From: Atrina japonica
Lineage: Eukaryota > Mollusca > Bivalvia > Pterioida > Pinnidae
DNA: 64,000 nt
NCBI GenBank assembly: GCA_030159075.1
Contig: BROG01000048.1
Coordinates: 1,602,501-1,666,500 of the forward strand
Direction: 5' to 3'
Positions 1-11,531 of this stretch are shown here, piece after piece (the first letter of the stretch is position 1; every line of letters begins with the position of its first letter). A model generated the notes under the pieces. That model was not told where the DNA came from. It worked only from the letters and a program-made list of their open reading frames with translations, and did not search any database. The translations under genes and the position numbers were made by a program.

Positions 1-430
1 TTGTTAGAAACCGTCAGATGAAATGTGATTTATAAGTACGCTTTTTCTTGTTTACATAGATATTAACACTTAACGTAAACATGAAGGAAGTTAAACAATG
101 CCTCGGATATTAGCTACTAACAAATTCAGAAGAGGATTTAAGATTTATATTATATCACAGAAATAATATTTGTTCAAAATATAAACGACGATTGTGTTTC
201 ATCAAAGTTAGAAAAATATAACTGAAACTTATTTCGTTTTCATTAAATGAGATGTCTTCTTGAAACGTAAAATTAACTGGAGTAGAAAATGGAATTATTC
301 TTACCGGCGAAACAAAGACACAAGTAGACCAAACGATTTCGTACCGTTCATTTTGGTCTACAGGTAGATTACAAGACTAATCTCTTCTTAAAGAATCAAT
401 GTAAACTAGAACATTTGATTTTTTCTACCC
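1..430. other. 5' flank of the first variable exon
   Basis: AT-rich non-coding sequence, presumably promoter and 5' UTR of the exon that starts at 431. A forkhead-like GTAAACA word occurs near 76-82, but such words are frequent in DNA this AT-rich. No long ORF, tRNA or repeat is seen. No splice acceptor with a good pyrimidine tract precedes the ATG at 431, which fits a first exon rather than an internal one. Confidence 0.4.
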
Positions 431-561
431 ATGAGGCGAGGGTCAGTGGTGTCCAGTAAGACCGACGGGGGAGGGAGTGGTAGCCATGGAACCCGTAGGG
501 GAAGTAGAGTGGATTTTGCTCCACATTCGGAGAGAAGGCGATCATCTGTTCAAACATCACA
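431..561 (+). CDS. Putative alternative first coding exon V1 of androglobin
   Basis: Opens with ATG and encodes 43 codons plus two bases (CA), ending at a strong 5' splice site (CA|GTAAGT). Read on without splicing, the next codon is TAA, so the ORF ends exactly at the donor. The peptide starts MRRGSVVSSKT, is Gly/Ser/Arg-rich, and carries three basophilic-kinase-like motifs: RRGS at residues 2-5, RRGS at 22-25 and RRRSS at 35-39. No transmembrane segment or known domain is visible. The two-base phase matches the lone G that starts ADGB exon 2 (62928), giving CAG (Gln) at the join. Local GC is clearly higher than in the flanks. The coding call is fairly secure; the link to ADGB over 62 kb is inferred from phase, strand and the series of similar exons downstream. 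It could instead begin an unrelated transcript. Confidence 0.65.
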
Positions 562-1829
562 GTAAGTCGAAGTGTTTATAATTCATTTTACAATCATAAA
601 ATGATGTTTACAACATGCAAAAAACTTTTAACTTGAAATATGTTTGTACAAAACACATTAAAATATGTGTGAGTAATGGAGTAGGGATTTCATGTAATTA
701 TGTGAATTATATATTTTTCGAATTCGTCGTAAAATGATAAATGATATCACGTCTTGTCTGAGTATTGGCGGATGAATTGATTGCGGAGGTGTAGACCTGA
801 CATAGATAACCGTATTATAGTGTGGCTGTAATTATACCCGTAAAACTAATAGTAGTAATAAGAACATTTATCCAACTCATCTTTAATGGTTGTATTTCAT
901 GTATATATGGATATTTCAATCTGATACACCTTTCATACTATCATTATACAAATGTAATATTGTAATGTACATGTATTTATCAGGGGCTTTATACAAAAAG
1001 TTAAAAAAAACCTGGCATATTTGCATATACAATATATGTATATGTATGTGTGGCAACCATTGACATGCTAATTACTAAGGATAAATACTTTTATGAAGAC
1101 AGAAATTGTGATTTTAATATATTTTAAATATTTATCAAATTCTAATACATATTTCATGAAATTAATTATTAGGCAGGTACATCAATATTTGTAAAATTAT
1201 GAATTAATAATTGAATTATAGAATCAATATTCCCACATTGAGAATAAAAAAGGGTCAACAAAGGTCACAAGGTCACTTGTTTAGGTCGTAATTATTAGTG
1301 GAGGAATCATCAGGTCATGTGTATTGCGTATTCGATTGTTATGTATAGTTATATATATAGTGGTCAAATGCATCCCCATATGTCGCCAGGTCAGGTTGTT
1401 ATAATCGGGTCTAGACCAGTAATGCGTGTAATTTAGTTTTAAGTACTTTATACAATAAGCCCTTGTAATTGTTAGAGATTTGCATATCTAAAAAAGTGAT
1501 AAGATCTAAAAATAGAAACGGATCAAAAGTGTCAAATTTCAAAAGAGGGATAATAATAGCCGTGTATTACCTTTATTATCAATTTAGCTAAACATTGTCA
1601 AAAATGTTTTGAAATACCTGGTTCACCAGATGTACATCGTAATAATTTTTAACTTTTTGGAAATTTTACATCACTATCAGAATATTAGCAAATACAGCAT
1701 TTCAATAACAAACTTGTAGTAAACTAAATGTATATATATGTGTATTTCACTGGCCCTTTAACGTCATAATGTATATCTGTTGAATTAGTACTGTAAGGTT
1801 TTTATATAATATACAAATGCCAGATAACA

Positions 1830-1945
1830 AAATATAAATCATTAGGATGTTCAAGATCCGACGAATATTGGAAAAAACACGGACCTCTGGGAATTCAGCG
1901 GCTGGATAAGGTGTCATGGAGGAGTAATCATCCCCTGTATTAAAA
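1830..1945 (-). repeat. Dispersed repeat fragment (TGACACCTGATCC family)
   Basis: Read on the minus strand, this contains an ACTCCTCCATGACACC-like core followed by a CCGTGTTTTTTCC-like stretch. The same words recur, diverged, at 2632-2700, 22860-23300, 32365-32475, 32885-33035 and 46884-46945, in both orientations. It is a dispersed repeat of unknown class; no ends or coding capacity are visible. The minus-strand ORF across it is not convincing as a gene. Confidence 0.5.
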
Positions 1946-2235
1946 AGAAAAAAAAAATATTCATTTGAAATCACCGATCTCACAATTTCCAATTTTGTAT
2001 ATAGTTGACCAGTATATAAATGTAATGTATGCAATATACTGTATCATTATTATGAAACCTCTGGCATTCTTTCAAACTTTATTTTGTAAATCACTATTAA
2101 CTAATAATGATAATAATACCTATACTCTGGATGCACCCCTCGATACCTCATCTACAGTGATTCTTCAAATTTCAAAAATGTGTACAATATTAATTGTTAT
2201 GCCGTGATTTTGTACACATTTCAGAGCGAATATAG

Positions 2236-2500
2236 GGAGCCGACCTGGCTCGATTCTTGATCGTGAGGTCGTGAGTTCAAGTCCAACCGGCGGCAGGTTG
2301 GTTTTCTGCCCTTCGAACGAGACAGTAAAAACTGGAGGTCCCGTGTCACAGTAGGTGTCGGCACTTTAAAGAAACCCTCACTGCTCACTGCCCGTAAGTG
2401 CCGAGCATAGGCCAAAATTTGAAGCCCTTCACTGGCAATTGATGACATCTCCATATGAGTGAAATATTCTTGAATAAACAAAAGAGTGAATATAGAGGGT
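2236..2500 (+). mobile_element. tRNA-derived SINE, copy 1
   Basis: Starts with a tRNA-like head containing a B-box-like GAGTTCAAGTCC and continues into a conserved middle (about 2330-2460, with CCCGTGTCACAGTAGGTGTCGG and CCATATGAGTGAAATATTCTT-like words, the latter near the 3' end). The same element occurs on the minus strand at 33203-33488 and 53169-53430. Against copy 2, the A-box region here has lost about a dozen bases, so this copy is probably transcriptionally dead. The layout, a tRNA head plus a conserved central domain, resembles mollusc SINEs of the Meta/V-domain type; the exact family is not assigned. The minus-strand ORF through it is a shadow. Confidence 0.8.
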
Positions 2501-2720
2501 ATAATCTCACATGAATTTGAATTCACATTGATAACATTAAATTAAATAATCAATGTTAATTAGATTTTGTCGTCGTGTAATACCAAAAATTATTGTATTG
2601 TAATATAGTCATCCTCGTCTTATATTGGATGCTGTCAGGGGATTCTCGCCTGACACCTGATCCCATGTCTGAATTTCCCAGTGTTTATCAAATGCTTTTT
2701 TATATGACAATGATTATAAT

Positions 2721-2721
<1 letters not shown>

Positions 2722-2767
<46 letters not shown>

Positions 2768-2968
2768 CATGGTTGTCTGTCTCAAATAGTAGTTCGTTAA
2801 TTGCAATTCAGGTCATGACCTGTTCAAAATTAATGTAATTATGTTGCAATTTGTCCAAGGACAGAAAACAATCCTAAGTCATTGAGGTTTAAATTCTATA
2901 TGTAGGATAACTATTATAATGTTTTCCTGTACACTTACTGTATACCTACCTACCTACCTACCTACCTA
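2722..2968. repeat. (CTAT)n and (CTAC)n microsatellites
   Basis: A run of about eleven ATCT tetranucleotides lies at 2722-2766 and a shorter CTAC run at 2943-2968. The ORF through the first tract (YLSIYLSIYLS) is a repeat artefact. Confidence 0.9.
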
Positions 2969-3270
2969 GTACTAGATATATTTATTTATTTCAATAACAT
3001 ATTATGCTTCGATGTGCATCAACTGCTTATCAGTAAATACCCAGAATGAAGTCTAAAGCCTCGAGCCTTAGTAAAGAAAAACTTAAGATTAAAAAACGGT
3101 CACAGTGTCCTTTCTCTCGTATGTATCGGTTAGTTTCACTTTAAAACACAATAGATGTATGTTTTCATTTATTACTGTGTTTTCTATTATTTTTGGAATG
3201 TCACAGCGACACTTATCCATATACATATATTATGTCCCCATTTTTTATGAACCAGGGGTTTTACCAAAAA

Positions 3271-4493
3271 GTGGGAACATGGTTATCTTGGTAAACATTG
3301 GTAAAAACCCTCGGTAAATCAAAAAGTGGGAACATGATTATCTCGGTAAACATTGGTAAAAACCCTCGGTAAATCAAAAAGTGGGAACATGATTATCTTG
3401 GTAAACATTGGTAAAAACCCAGGGTAAATCAAAAAGTGGGAACATGATTATCTTGGTAAACATTGGTAAACACCCAGGGTAAATCAAAAAGTGGGAGCAT
3501 GATTATCTTGGTAAACATTGGTAAAAACCCAGGGTAAATCAAAAAGTGGGAACATGATTATCTTGGTAAACATTGGTAAAAACCCAGGGTAAATCAAAAA
3601 GTGGGAACATGATTATCTTGGTAAACATTGGTAAACACCCAGGGTAAATCAAAAAGTGGGAACATGATTATCTTGGTAAACATTGGTAAACACCCAGGGT
3701 AAATCAAAAAGTGGGAACATGATTATCTTGGTAAACATTGGTAAACACCCAGGGTAAATAAAAAAGTGGGAACATGATTATCTTGGTAAACATTGGTAAA
3801 AACCCTCGGTAAATAAAAAAGTGGGAACATGATTATCTTGGTAAACATTGGTAAAAACCCTCGGTAAATAAAAAAGTGGGAACATGATTATCTTGGTAAA
3901 CATTGGTAAAAACCCTCGGTAAATCAAAAAGTGGGAACATGATGATCTCGGTAAACATTGGTAAAAACCCAGGGTAAATCAAAAAGTGGGAACATGATTA
4001 TCTTGGTAAACATTGGTAAAAACTCTCGGTAAATCAAAAAGTGGGAACATAATTATCTTGGTAAACATTGGTAAAAACTCTCGGTAAATCAAAAAGTGGG
4101 AACATGATTATCTTGGTAAACATTGGTAAAAACCCTCGGTAAATCAAAAAGTGGGAACATGATTATCTCGGTAAACATTGGTAAAAACCCAGGGTAAATC
4201 AAAAAGTGGGAACATGATTATCTTGGTAAACATTGGTAAAAACCCAGGGTAAATCAAAAAGTGGGAACATGATTATCTTGGTAAACATTGGTAAAAACCC
4301 AGGGTAAATCAAAAAGTGGGGGCATGATTATCTTGGTAAACATTGGTAAAAACCCTCGGTAAATCAAAAAGTGGGAGCATGATTATCTTGGTAAACATTG
4401 GCAAAAACCCTCGGTAAATCAAAAAGTGGGAACATGATTATCTTGGTAAACAATGGTAAAAACCCTCGGTAAATCAAAAAGTGGGGGCATGAT
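3271..4493. repeat. 55-bp minisatellite, 22 copies
   Basis: The unit begins GTGGGAACATGATTATCTTG. The distance from the first GTGGG (3271) to the last (4481) is 1210 bases, exactly 22 x 55, so the array has essentially no indels. Unit variants differ mainly in CCCTCGG versus CCCAGGG and TAAATC versus TAAATA, and these alternate in blocks, as expected for unequal exchange. Each unit holds three GGTAAA words. There is no ORF across the array; 55 is not a multiple of three. Confidence 0.95.
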
Positions 4494-5568
4494 ATTAACA
4501 TAGATTCATATGTTTATAACGATGATGACTAATTTTACTGCTTCAATGATGACAGCAAAACATTTGATTCTACTATTCATCTCCTTGTTTTTATAATACC
4601 GGGTGAGCACGGGTACATTGTAACTGGATTTTCTCCTCTATTGCTAAAATTGGTGACTAAAAATGATGAATCCGGACTAAGATAACCATAAATCAAATAC
4701 ATGTAGACTTGCTACATTATTAAGTTAATCCTGTTGTTTTGACATCCAACATCTTTATTTATTATTTATACATGTATATGTCTCCATTATCAGCATACTG
4801 GTATTATTTTTAAGACTTCGATATACATGTATATCTTTTCCTCAGTTAGAATTATTAAACCAATCATCAATAAACATGTGAATGTTTTCTATATATTTTA
4901 GCGATTTTACCAGTTACGAAAATTAGGGCATATGACACGATCGTTATATTTGCACTTCACAATAACAGTTATCGTTCGACTTTTTCTGTAGAATACTGTA
5001 TAATAGTACTCCAACATTTCCGTTTTTTATTATTAGTTTCGTCATTGTCATCACAACGTAGAGCTGTGGAGACATAACTTGAAGTATCTATTGTCTATTT
5101 TACAATTTAGATTTGAACTCACAAAGAAGACAAAAGTCTGTATGATCAAACATCCCTATGGCATTTAGTGTAAATTAAACACAGAATTGGTTGAAAAGAA
5201 ACAGATCGAAATTCTTTGCGTTGTAGCACTTTAATTCATTGATTTGATAACATTCGTTTAAAACTGTAAATAGACGTTTAGTATCCCTTTGTCCGGTATA
5301 CATATTTTGTGATAATCACTTATTACTTACCAGCCATAGACCTGTAACTGGGATCGATGGCAAAAGAGTATTCTAAAACGGCATATAACATTGTGGCTCC
5401 TATTGTTGGTATGGATTACTTATTAAGTTAATTGATAGTTGAACTAAACATGGCATTATGAATGAAATTGGTGCTAATGAGTGAGACTTGATAAACCTGG
5501 CTTTACTGATGATTTACATCTTCTAAACGTAAACATTTGAGTAAACGAATAAAGCTCATGGGATTGCT

Positions 5569-5675
5569 ATGACGTCACCATCACCTCCTACATCCGCAGA
5601 AAGTAATATCAGTCGTCGGACTTCCATCAGAAGAACTTTGAGACTTGGATCCGCCACTGGCATTGGTCTGATAGC
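5569..5675 (+). CDS. Putative alternative first coding exon V2 of androglobin
   Basis: ATG at 5569 opens 35 codons plus two bases (GC), ending at GC|GTAAGC; unspliced translation would stop at once (GCG TAA). The peptide begins MTSPSPPTSAES and holds two adjacent basic clusters, SRRTS (residues 15-19) and RRTLR (21-25), then a small-residue and hydrophobic tail (GSATGIGLI). No acceptor precedes it. The split codon becomes GCG (Ala) if joined to the G at 62928. An upstream 8-codon ATG ORF (about 5458-5482) could be a uORF. GC is higher than in the flanks. The coding call is moderate to good; the connection to ADGB is inferred. Confidence 0.65.
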
Positions 5676-6082
5676 GTAAGCATTTTTTTATCAGTAGACA
5701 AGCAACCATACCACAATATAAGCACTAATGGTGGTCGTCAAAACAAACTGATTTTGGTAATTGTGTTTGAGTTGAAAAAATAGAGTATCATGAAAATATT
5801 GTTTTGTACGTTTCTAGAAGATAACTACATGCATTATTTTACATTTAATAATGAGTATGTCTGTCAGATAGAGGATGTGATGGTCAATACACAGGACGAG
5901 TATCCCCAAATATCAGTAGGGATATTGATTATTTATTGACTTATACTCTTCGACATTAGAAGAGTATGGATCATATTAATGAAATGTAATTGAAGAGTTA
6001 TATGTTTTGAAAAATATACAGATGAAAAATATTTTCAAACTCGTAGGAATTGACCTCGTACCTTTGTCACCTTGTTGTAACA

Positions 6083-6218
<136 letters not shown>

Positions 6219-7206
6219 TACATTAATGTTTTACTGCGAATTCAAAAACTAAATAAAAACTTAATGTAACATATATACAGCCGGGTGATATGTACGAAAG
6301 AATTTCCTATTCTATTTCAATTCAACATTCAGTACTCTAATAACCATTAAAATTTTGAAGTTTCTGTTTTTATTTTGTTATAGATTTCTTGCAGGAGTTT
6401 TTCTTTCTAATACGCCGAAATAGGATATCATAACATAAAGAATTTAGTTTTTTTTAAATTGCCATATCTTGAAAACAGAAAAAATAACTTTATTAGAAAA
6501 TACACAATGAAAGAAGTGTTATATATTTTGAGTTCTATAGCATAGGGAAAGCGGAGTTTCGTATAAATGAACACATCCTTATATTTTACATTTGAAAATA
6601 ATGTATTAAGAATTAAAAATGCTTAATCAGCACAGTTTTTAATAATACTTTGATATAATTAGAGTCAGTTTCCTGAAAAAGAATCTGAATAGAGATTCCA
6701 CTGTCCATTCATTACGAAACTGTTGGGGGTTAAAATATGGCCATGTGACAGAAAATCATGGAAAATTGTTTTGGTGTCTCTGTCCTATAGTGCTCCAAAC
6801 CGGAACTTAAGTAGTCTCTACTCGCAATCAGAGATATGACTCCATTTATAAAGTCATTTATTATTGCTTGTAGTGTTTCAATTGATGCCTCTCAAGTATT
6901 ATCCTGGTTCAAAGTTACTTTTCTTTTATCAATCTCTCTGTACTTGGAGTGAGTACACCATTGGTTTTTAGGACGAGATTATTACTGAGACGCTGATTAC
7001 CATTAGAATAGCCTGGGATCCTGGCCCAATCATACTTCGTCGATATATGACAGCGTTAGCATCAGCGAGACAGGACGCCAGGCTAACATTAGCAAACTCT
7101 CACTTACTGCACTAACACAAAAATAGTATAGGTATAAGTTATGCGTATTATGCCATAGATATCATGTACATTTGAAATGTTGGCGAGATATGAAATATTA
7201 AATCGA

Positions 7207-7452
7207 TCAATTGGAGTAAAGTAACGAAATTACTTTTATATGTTTCGTAATATATTTTTGTAAACAGTCAAAGCTTCCCATGTGATTTTGACGACATTCT
7301 GTTTCCATGTTAATCATAATAGAACAAACTTGACCAATGACGTCACATTGGTTAAAATAATTCTCGAGATCGTAGATAATCGGAAAGGGATACTTAAGAT
7401 CGAAGTTTTCCAAATACTTTCTATTGTACAAAATATATTCCGTACTAGCCAT
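7207..7452 (-). other. Unexplained 81-codon minus-strand ORF
   Basis: The first ATG in this minus-strand frame is at 7452 and the frame stays open to the stop at 7207; it also extends upstream of the ATG to 7497. The peptide starts MASTEYILYNRKYLENFD, has mixed composition rather than simple repeats, and includes four cysteines. I do not recognise a family. No splice sites or neighbouring exons were identified on this strand. ORFs of this length do occur by chance in 64 kb, so it is recorded as a candidate only. Confidence 0.2.
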
Positions 7453-7886
7453 TGACTCGTTGTTTTCATTGTCTAGATCTACTTTATGTTTGATCAAGTA
7501 GAGATCAATATGTGTTTGATTTGTTTTGGTGAGAGATTGAGATGTCGGGCTTTAATTTGTCTTAATCAAAGGGAGGTAACCAAACGTAACATCCGAAAAA
7601 ATACTTACGTAAACATACACAGAGGATGAATGGTAGGATAAAAAGATAAAACTCTTAAATATCCATAAACAAATAACTCTAGGGTCGGAAGGATCTAATT
7701 GTTTTTTCTTCAAGTATTAACTCATTCACCCTTAAGTTAGAAATGGTACGATCTTCCATATTGTATTAGGCTAGTATAATATTGTTTTTAGGGGTGGAAG
7801 GGCTATGTTTGCATGTGAAAAAAACATTTTTTCTTTGCTTAAACAATATAACACCAACTTGTTAGTTGCTTACCATCATTTTCAAC

Positions 7887-8011
7887 ATGATAGCAGCATG
7901 TTCAAAAGCCTGTGAACAAGACGGGTTGAAGAGAAGAAAAGGTTCAAAGCCTGATTGTATATCATTTCGCCGAGCTTCATTACATGCAGTTCAAGCAATA
8001 ACGGTTATTAA
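7887..8011 (+). CDS. Putative alternative first coding exon V3 of androglobin
   Basis: ATG at 7887 opens 41 codons plus AA, ending at AA|GTAAGTGG, a full consensus 5' splice site. Unspliced reading gives AAG TAA. The peptide starts MIAACSKACEQDG and is strongly basic, with KRRKGS at residues 15-20 and FRRAS at 27-31, both PKA-like in spacing. It carries three cysteines (5, 9, 24), unlike the other variable exons. There is no acceptor before the ATG. The split codon completes as AAG (Lys) at ADGB exon 2. Coding status is well supported by the clean ORF, donor and composition; the ADGB link is inferred. Confidence 0.65.
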
Positions 8012-9586
8012 GTAAGTGGCTATATATATATATTCCTATAACTTATATATAATAATGATGTAATCGAACACTATCGTCGGTGATTGATGAAGATGAAAAA
8101 TTTATTTTTATTTTTAAATTTAATTTGCAATTTAATCATTCGTAAAATCGTTCCAATAAATATGAGTAGGCCAATATAAATTGTTACACACAATCATAAC
8201 CGTTTAGGACCCTATATACTTGTATTTGGACATTTTATCAGGCTACTCATTTTCTTATAACTGAGAATTCCTGAAAATTAATAATTAAATTTGTGTTCAA
8301 TATTGACTGAAGAGTAATTTTCTTTTTGTGGTGTGTAAATTATCATGGATCAAATATGGTGCTAGTAACTATCGGCTTTTTTGTAGAATTCATGAATGTT
8401 TGCCTGTTCACATTCCCCCGTTTTCTTCAAATTAGGACCAATGTATATTTTCACAGCCCCTGGTTAATCATAAATATGAGCGCATGTTATTAAAAAATCC
8501 AAAACAGCTCATGTACATAAAAGTGTTGATTGTGTGAAATCCTGTTTTATATTGTCAATTCCTTATCTACGGGTATATACGCATTTTGTTTACAAACAAT
8601 GACACATTATATGTAGCTTTTGTTACAATAGTAGGCATTGATGTCCCCATTCTCCCTACAACTTCGGCTTATCTTTCCTTTATTGCAAACCAGATACTGT
8701 GAGATTGGGTTTTCTTACCAAAGAATGTAGTCTTGTATATTTTTCTTTATCGAGGGTAAATTTAACTGTTTATACATTCTGTTAAAACCGTATAAAAACA
8801 AAAATCGAACTGCGTGTAATTTGAAGAGTTTTTCGTTAACAGCGATTTTGTTCTGATCAATTACCAGTAGAATTATACTAAAGATTATCGAACGTAACGG
8901 CAAAAAATCGTCAGTAGGCCGCCATTGTTACCTTAAACGTATGTGTCAATATTTGGGAACTTGCAGATTTACTTTGTTATGATATTCACTTCGATCTCGA
9001 TATTTGGGTCTGTTTAACGAATATCCTTTGGTAACCAACAGTTTAAGTGACTGTTCTAGCTCCAAACCAGAATACTGCATGTTTAGACCCACACAATAGA
9101 TCAATTATCGAATACTTCATACACTACTAGTATTATCAAAGTTTTTCTTTGTTTAACTTCTTATTTTGGAATCGCTTTGGAATTTTGAAATATAATTCCA
9201 AACGCTGTATAGAAAGTTACTGAAGAAGTTGTCCTTGTTTATTTCTCTCTTACGAGTAAGTGGAAAGTTAGGGATAAATTTTAGATAAACAAAACACGTA
9301 CAGCTTTAAACACAAAAACCGAGAATATTTGTTGACCTCTGATACCAGCTCCTGGATTATAATCTAAGGTTTACCCTGTCAGTAGACAAGGAATCGATGT
9401 ATTTATATAAACAAAACTAATTTGAAAATATGCTTGTTTAGAATATGCGCCGTGGGGGTGTAACATTATTTGCTTATGTAGCGAGTCTCCGAGAATGACA
9501 TAATGTGTGAATGGCATATTCTAGGGAAATTTTTCATATGTGCGAAAGTGAACAAAAATGTTTTAGAATAATTCATACAAAGAAAA
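8012..9586. other. Intron/intergenic stretch, nothing recognised
   Basis: AT-rich unique sequence. No repeat array, RNA gene or convincing ORF is seen. Forkhead-like ATAAACA words occur near 9285 and 9405 but are expected by chance at this base composition. Confidence 0.4.
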
Positions 9587-9714
9587 ATGGATAAATTTGA
9601 TATTAAAGGAGCTATTTCTGGGCGTCGGATGACTGTCCCGGCTAATGTTGGCTTGCATTCAATATTAAAAACATCAGTGGTCGGCACTGCTGTGGATCAG
9701 CTTCAAAGAAAAAG
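9587..9714 (+). CDS. Putative alternative first coding exon V4 of androglobin
   Basis: ATG at 9587 opens 42 codons plus AG, ending at AG|GTAATA; unspliced reading gives AGG TAA. An in-frame TAA lies 18 bases upstream of the ATG, so the ORF cannot extend further 5'. The peptide starts MDKFDIKGAISGRRMTV, with GRRMT at residues 12-16, and ends QLQRK. It is less Ser-rich than its neighbours. The join to the G at 62928 would restore AGG (Arg). The minus-strand ORF over the same bases is a shadow. Coding is probable; the ADGB link is inferred from phase and position. Confidence 0.65.
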
Positions 9715-9768
9715 GTAATATTATGTGTTACATATGATTTATAGACTGAAGTTCTATACTCGTAATCT

Positions 9769-9770
9769 GG

Positions 9771-9804
<34 letters not shown>

Positions 9805-9846
9805 GTCTTTCTGTCTACCTACCCATCTGTCTGTTGTTCTATCTAT
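9769..9846. repeat. (CTGT/CTAT)n microsatellite
   Basis: An imperfect tetranucleotide run of CTGT, CTAT and CTAC units, just downstream of exon V4. Confidence 0.85.
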
Positions 9847-9869
9847 CGAACGTCAGTCGTTAGCACTAG

Positions 9870-10090
9870 CTTTCTGGTAAAGGACAATAACTCTGTAAAT
9901 AGTGTGATGCGTGCCTTAATTATTACACTCCCCAAATTACATGATCCAACCTTAAATGCAATATAGCTATGCTTAGATATCTAAATTATAGCTAATCGCT
10001 TTCGTATGATTGTGGGTAAAGTTATGCTCCTGACACGAAAAGGACGGAAAGACAGATTGATGGGCGAACAAACCGGTGACTATACTCAAC
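9870..10090 (+). repeat. Dispersed repeat, probable bivalve type
   Basis: Contains GGACAATAACTCTGTAA-like and AAAGTTATGCTCCTGACACG-like segments ending in a degenerate GGACGGAAAGACAG stretch. From memory, bivalve genomes carry abundant repeats with the same order of words and a GGACGGACGGAC tail. The call rests on resemblance only. The 36-codon ORF inside it ends at a TAG just before AAG|GTAAAC and is not counted as an exon. Confidence 0.4.
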
Positions 10091-11431
10091 TAAAATATTT
10101 TGGGCAACATAAAAAGTTGAATCTATAGAAGGTAAACGAATTTACTTAATCGTCAGGCATTTCATAAAACCATGCAATCATATAATTGAATGAAGTTTTC
10201 AGTCATAGTTAGGGACCCAAGCTACAGTATGTCATTTTGAAACATATCCTGATTTAATCTTTTGAGGCTTGCTAAATAGAAAGGTTTCCGGGACACATCT
10301 CCTGGATCATGTAGAGTTCACTATCAAGGGAGCATACACCTGCATGGCCTAGCACCTGGTTTATGTCTGCTGAATTTCACTTCATTTTTTGGGGTTGATT
10401 AACCTGTCAATGTTTTATATTATAATTGATATACTGATCCTTCTTTATTATCTGGCGTCTCTTTGGGCTAGTAAAATTGAACTTTTCTTAGGGATAATAC
10501 CTCCGGACCCACTAGCATAAATTGGTTTCCTGTATGAGTTTGCTGGAACTATTAGTAACTTAACAGATAGGGATAATCTATGTGATATCTTAACGAGGTA
10601 ACAAAGTGTGATTTAGTTTTTGGAAGCTAGAAAATCATAGGTCTCTCCAAATATCAGAGATTTTCTGAAAAAAAGTGCGTTTCTTGACCCTCTAGAAGAT
10701 TCTCGCATCATCATTAATCCATCAATTTGAAAATTCTGTATAGTGGATCATACATTGTAGCCTATTATAATTCGAAACGGTATGGTGCCCTTCAGCAACC
10801 TAACTGGAAAAGTTTCAGGATCCGTCACTTTATCAGGTACTATTTGAATATCATGTTTAGTTTATCATTTGGACCACACATGTTTGTTTCAGATAAGAAA
10901 CAGTTCTCCATTCTACCCTTTGTGTGCCCCAATCTGAAAAGGCTTCTTATAGGTATAAGAAATTTTCTTAATACATGTAATTTAATATAAAAGACTCCAT
11001 TTACCATCATTTTAGGGTCGTGTCAAAATACAGTGTGGATATGTCTTCATCTTAGAGCACACCATACATTATTGTCTTATTTGCAACCTAACCTTTAAGT
11101 CATACCACAGTAAATATATATATTGACCTCTAACTTGACGAATATTGTATGAATACCACGTCCTAACACTTTAAGATGGGGTTTTTTGTTTTTTTTGTTT
11201 GGTTTTTTTTGGTATGATGTATCTAGGGATGATAAGTATATGATAATGTAATCATGTGTAATGTGCCTTATCAAAAGTAAGAAAGTTTGCCAAAAAGTGT
11301 AAAACCTTTTATTTGTCTATAAAAAGGTGGCTCATCAAACTACAAAGAACCAAAATTTTTATTTCGCCTCGCTACGGTCAGCGGTGATATTTAAGGTTTG
11401 CACCTCTCTGACTTTAAATCCTGGATCTGCC

Positions 11432-11531
<100 letters not shown>

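Larger units (their letters stand above)
562..5568. other. Intron/intergenic stretch with repeats
   Basis: No further coding exon recognised. It holds dispersed-repeat fragments (about 1830-1945 and 2632-2700), a SINE (2236-2500), short (CTAT)n and (CTAC)n tracts, and a 22-copy minisatellite (3271-4493). The sequence just upstream of the next exon has two GTAAAC words near 5529 and 5541. The rest is AT-rich unique sequence. Confidence 0.5.

Noticed and set aside
10727..10990. Plus-strand open frame with an internal AG|GTACTA
   Set aside because: No ATG before the donor in that frame; AT-rich, non-coding composition.
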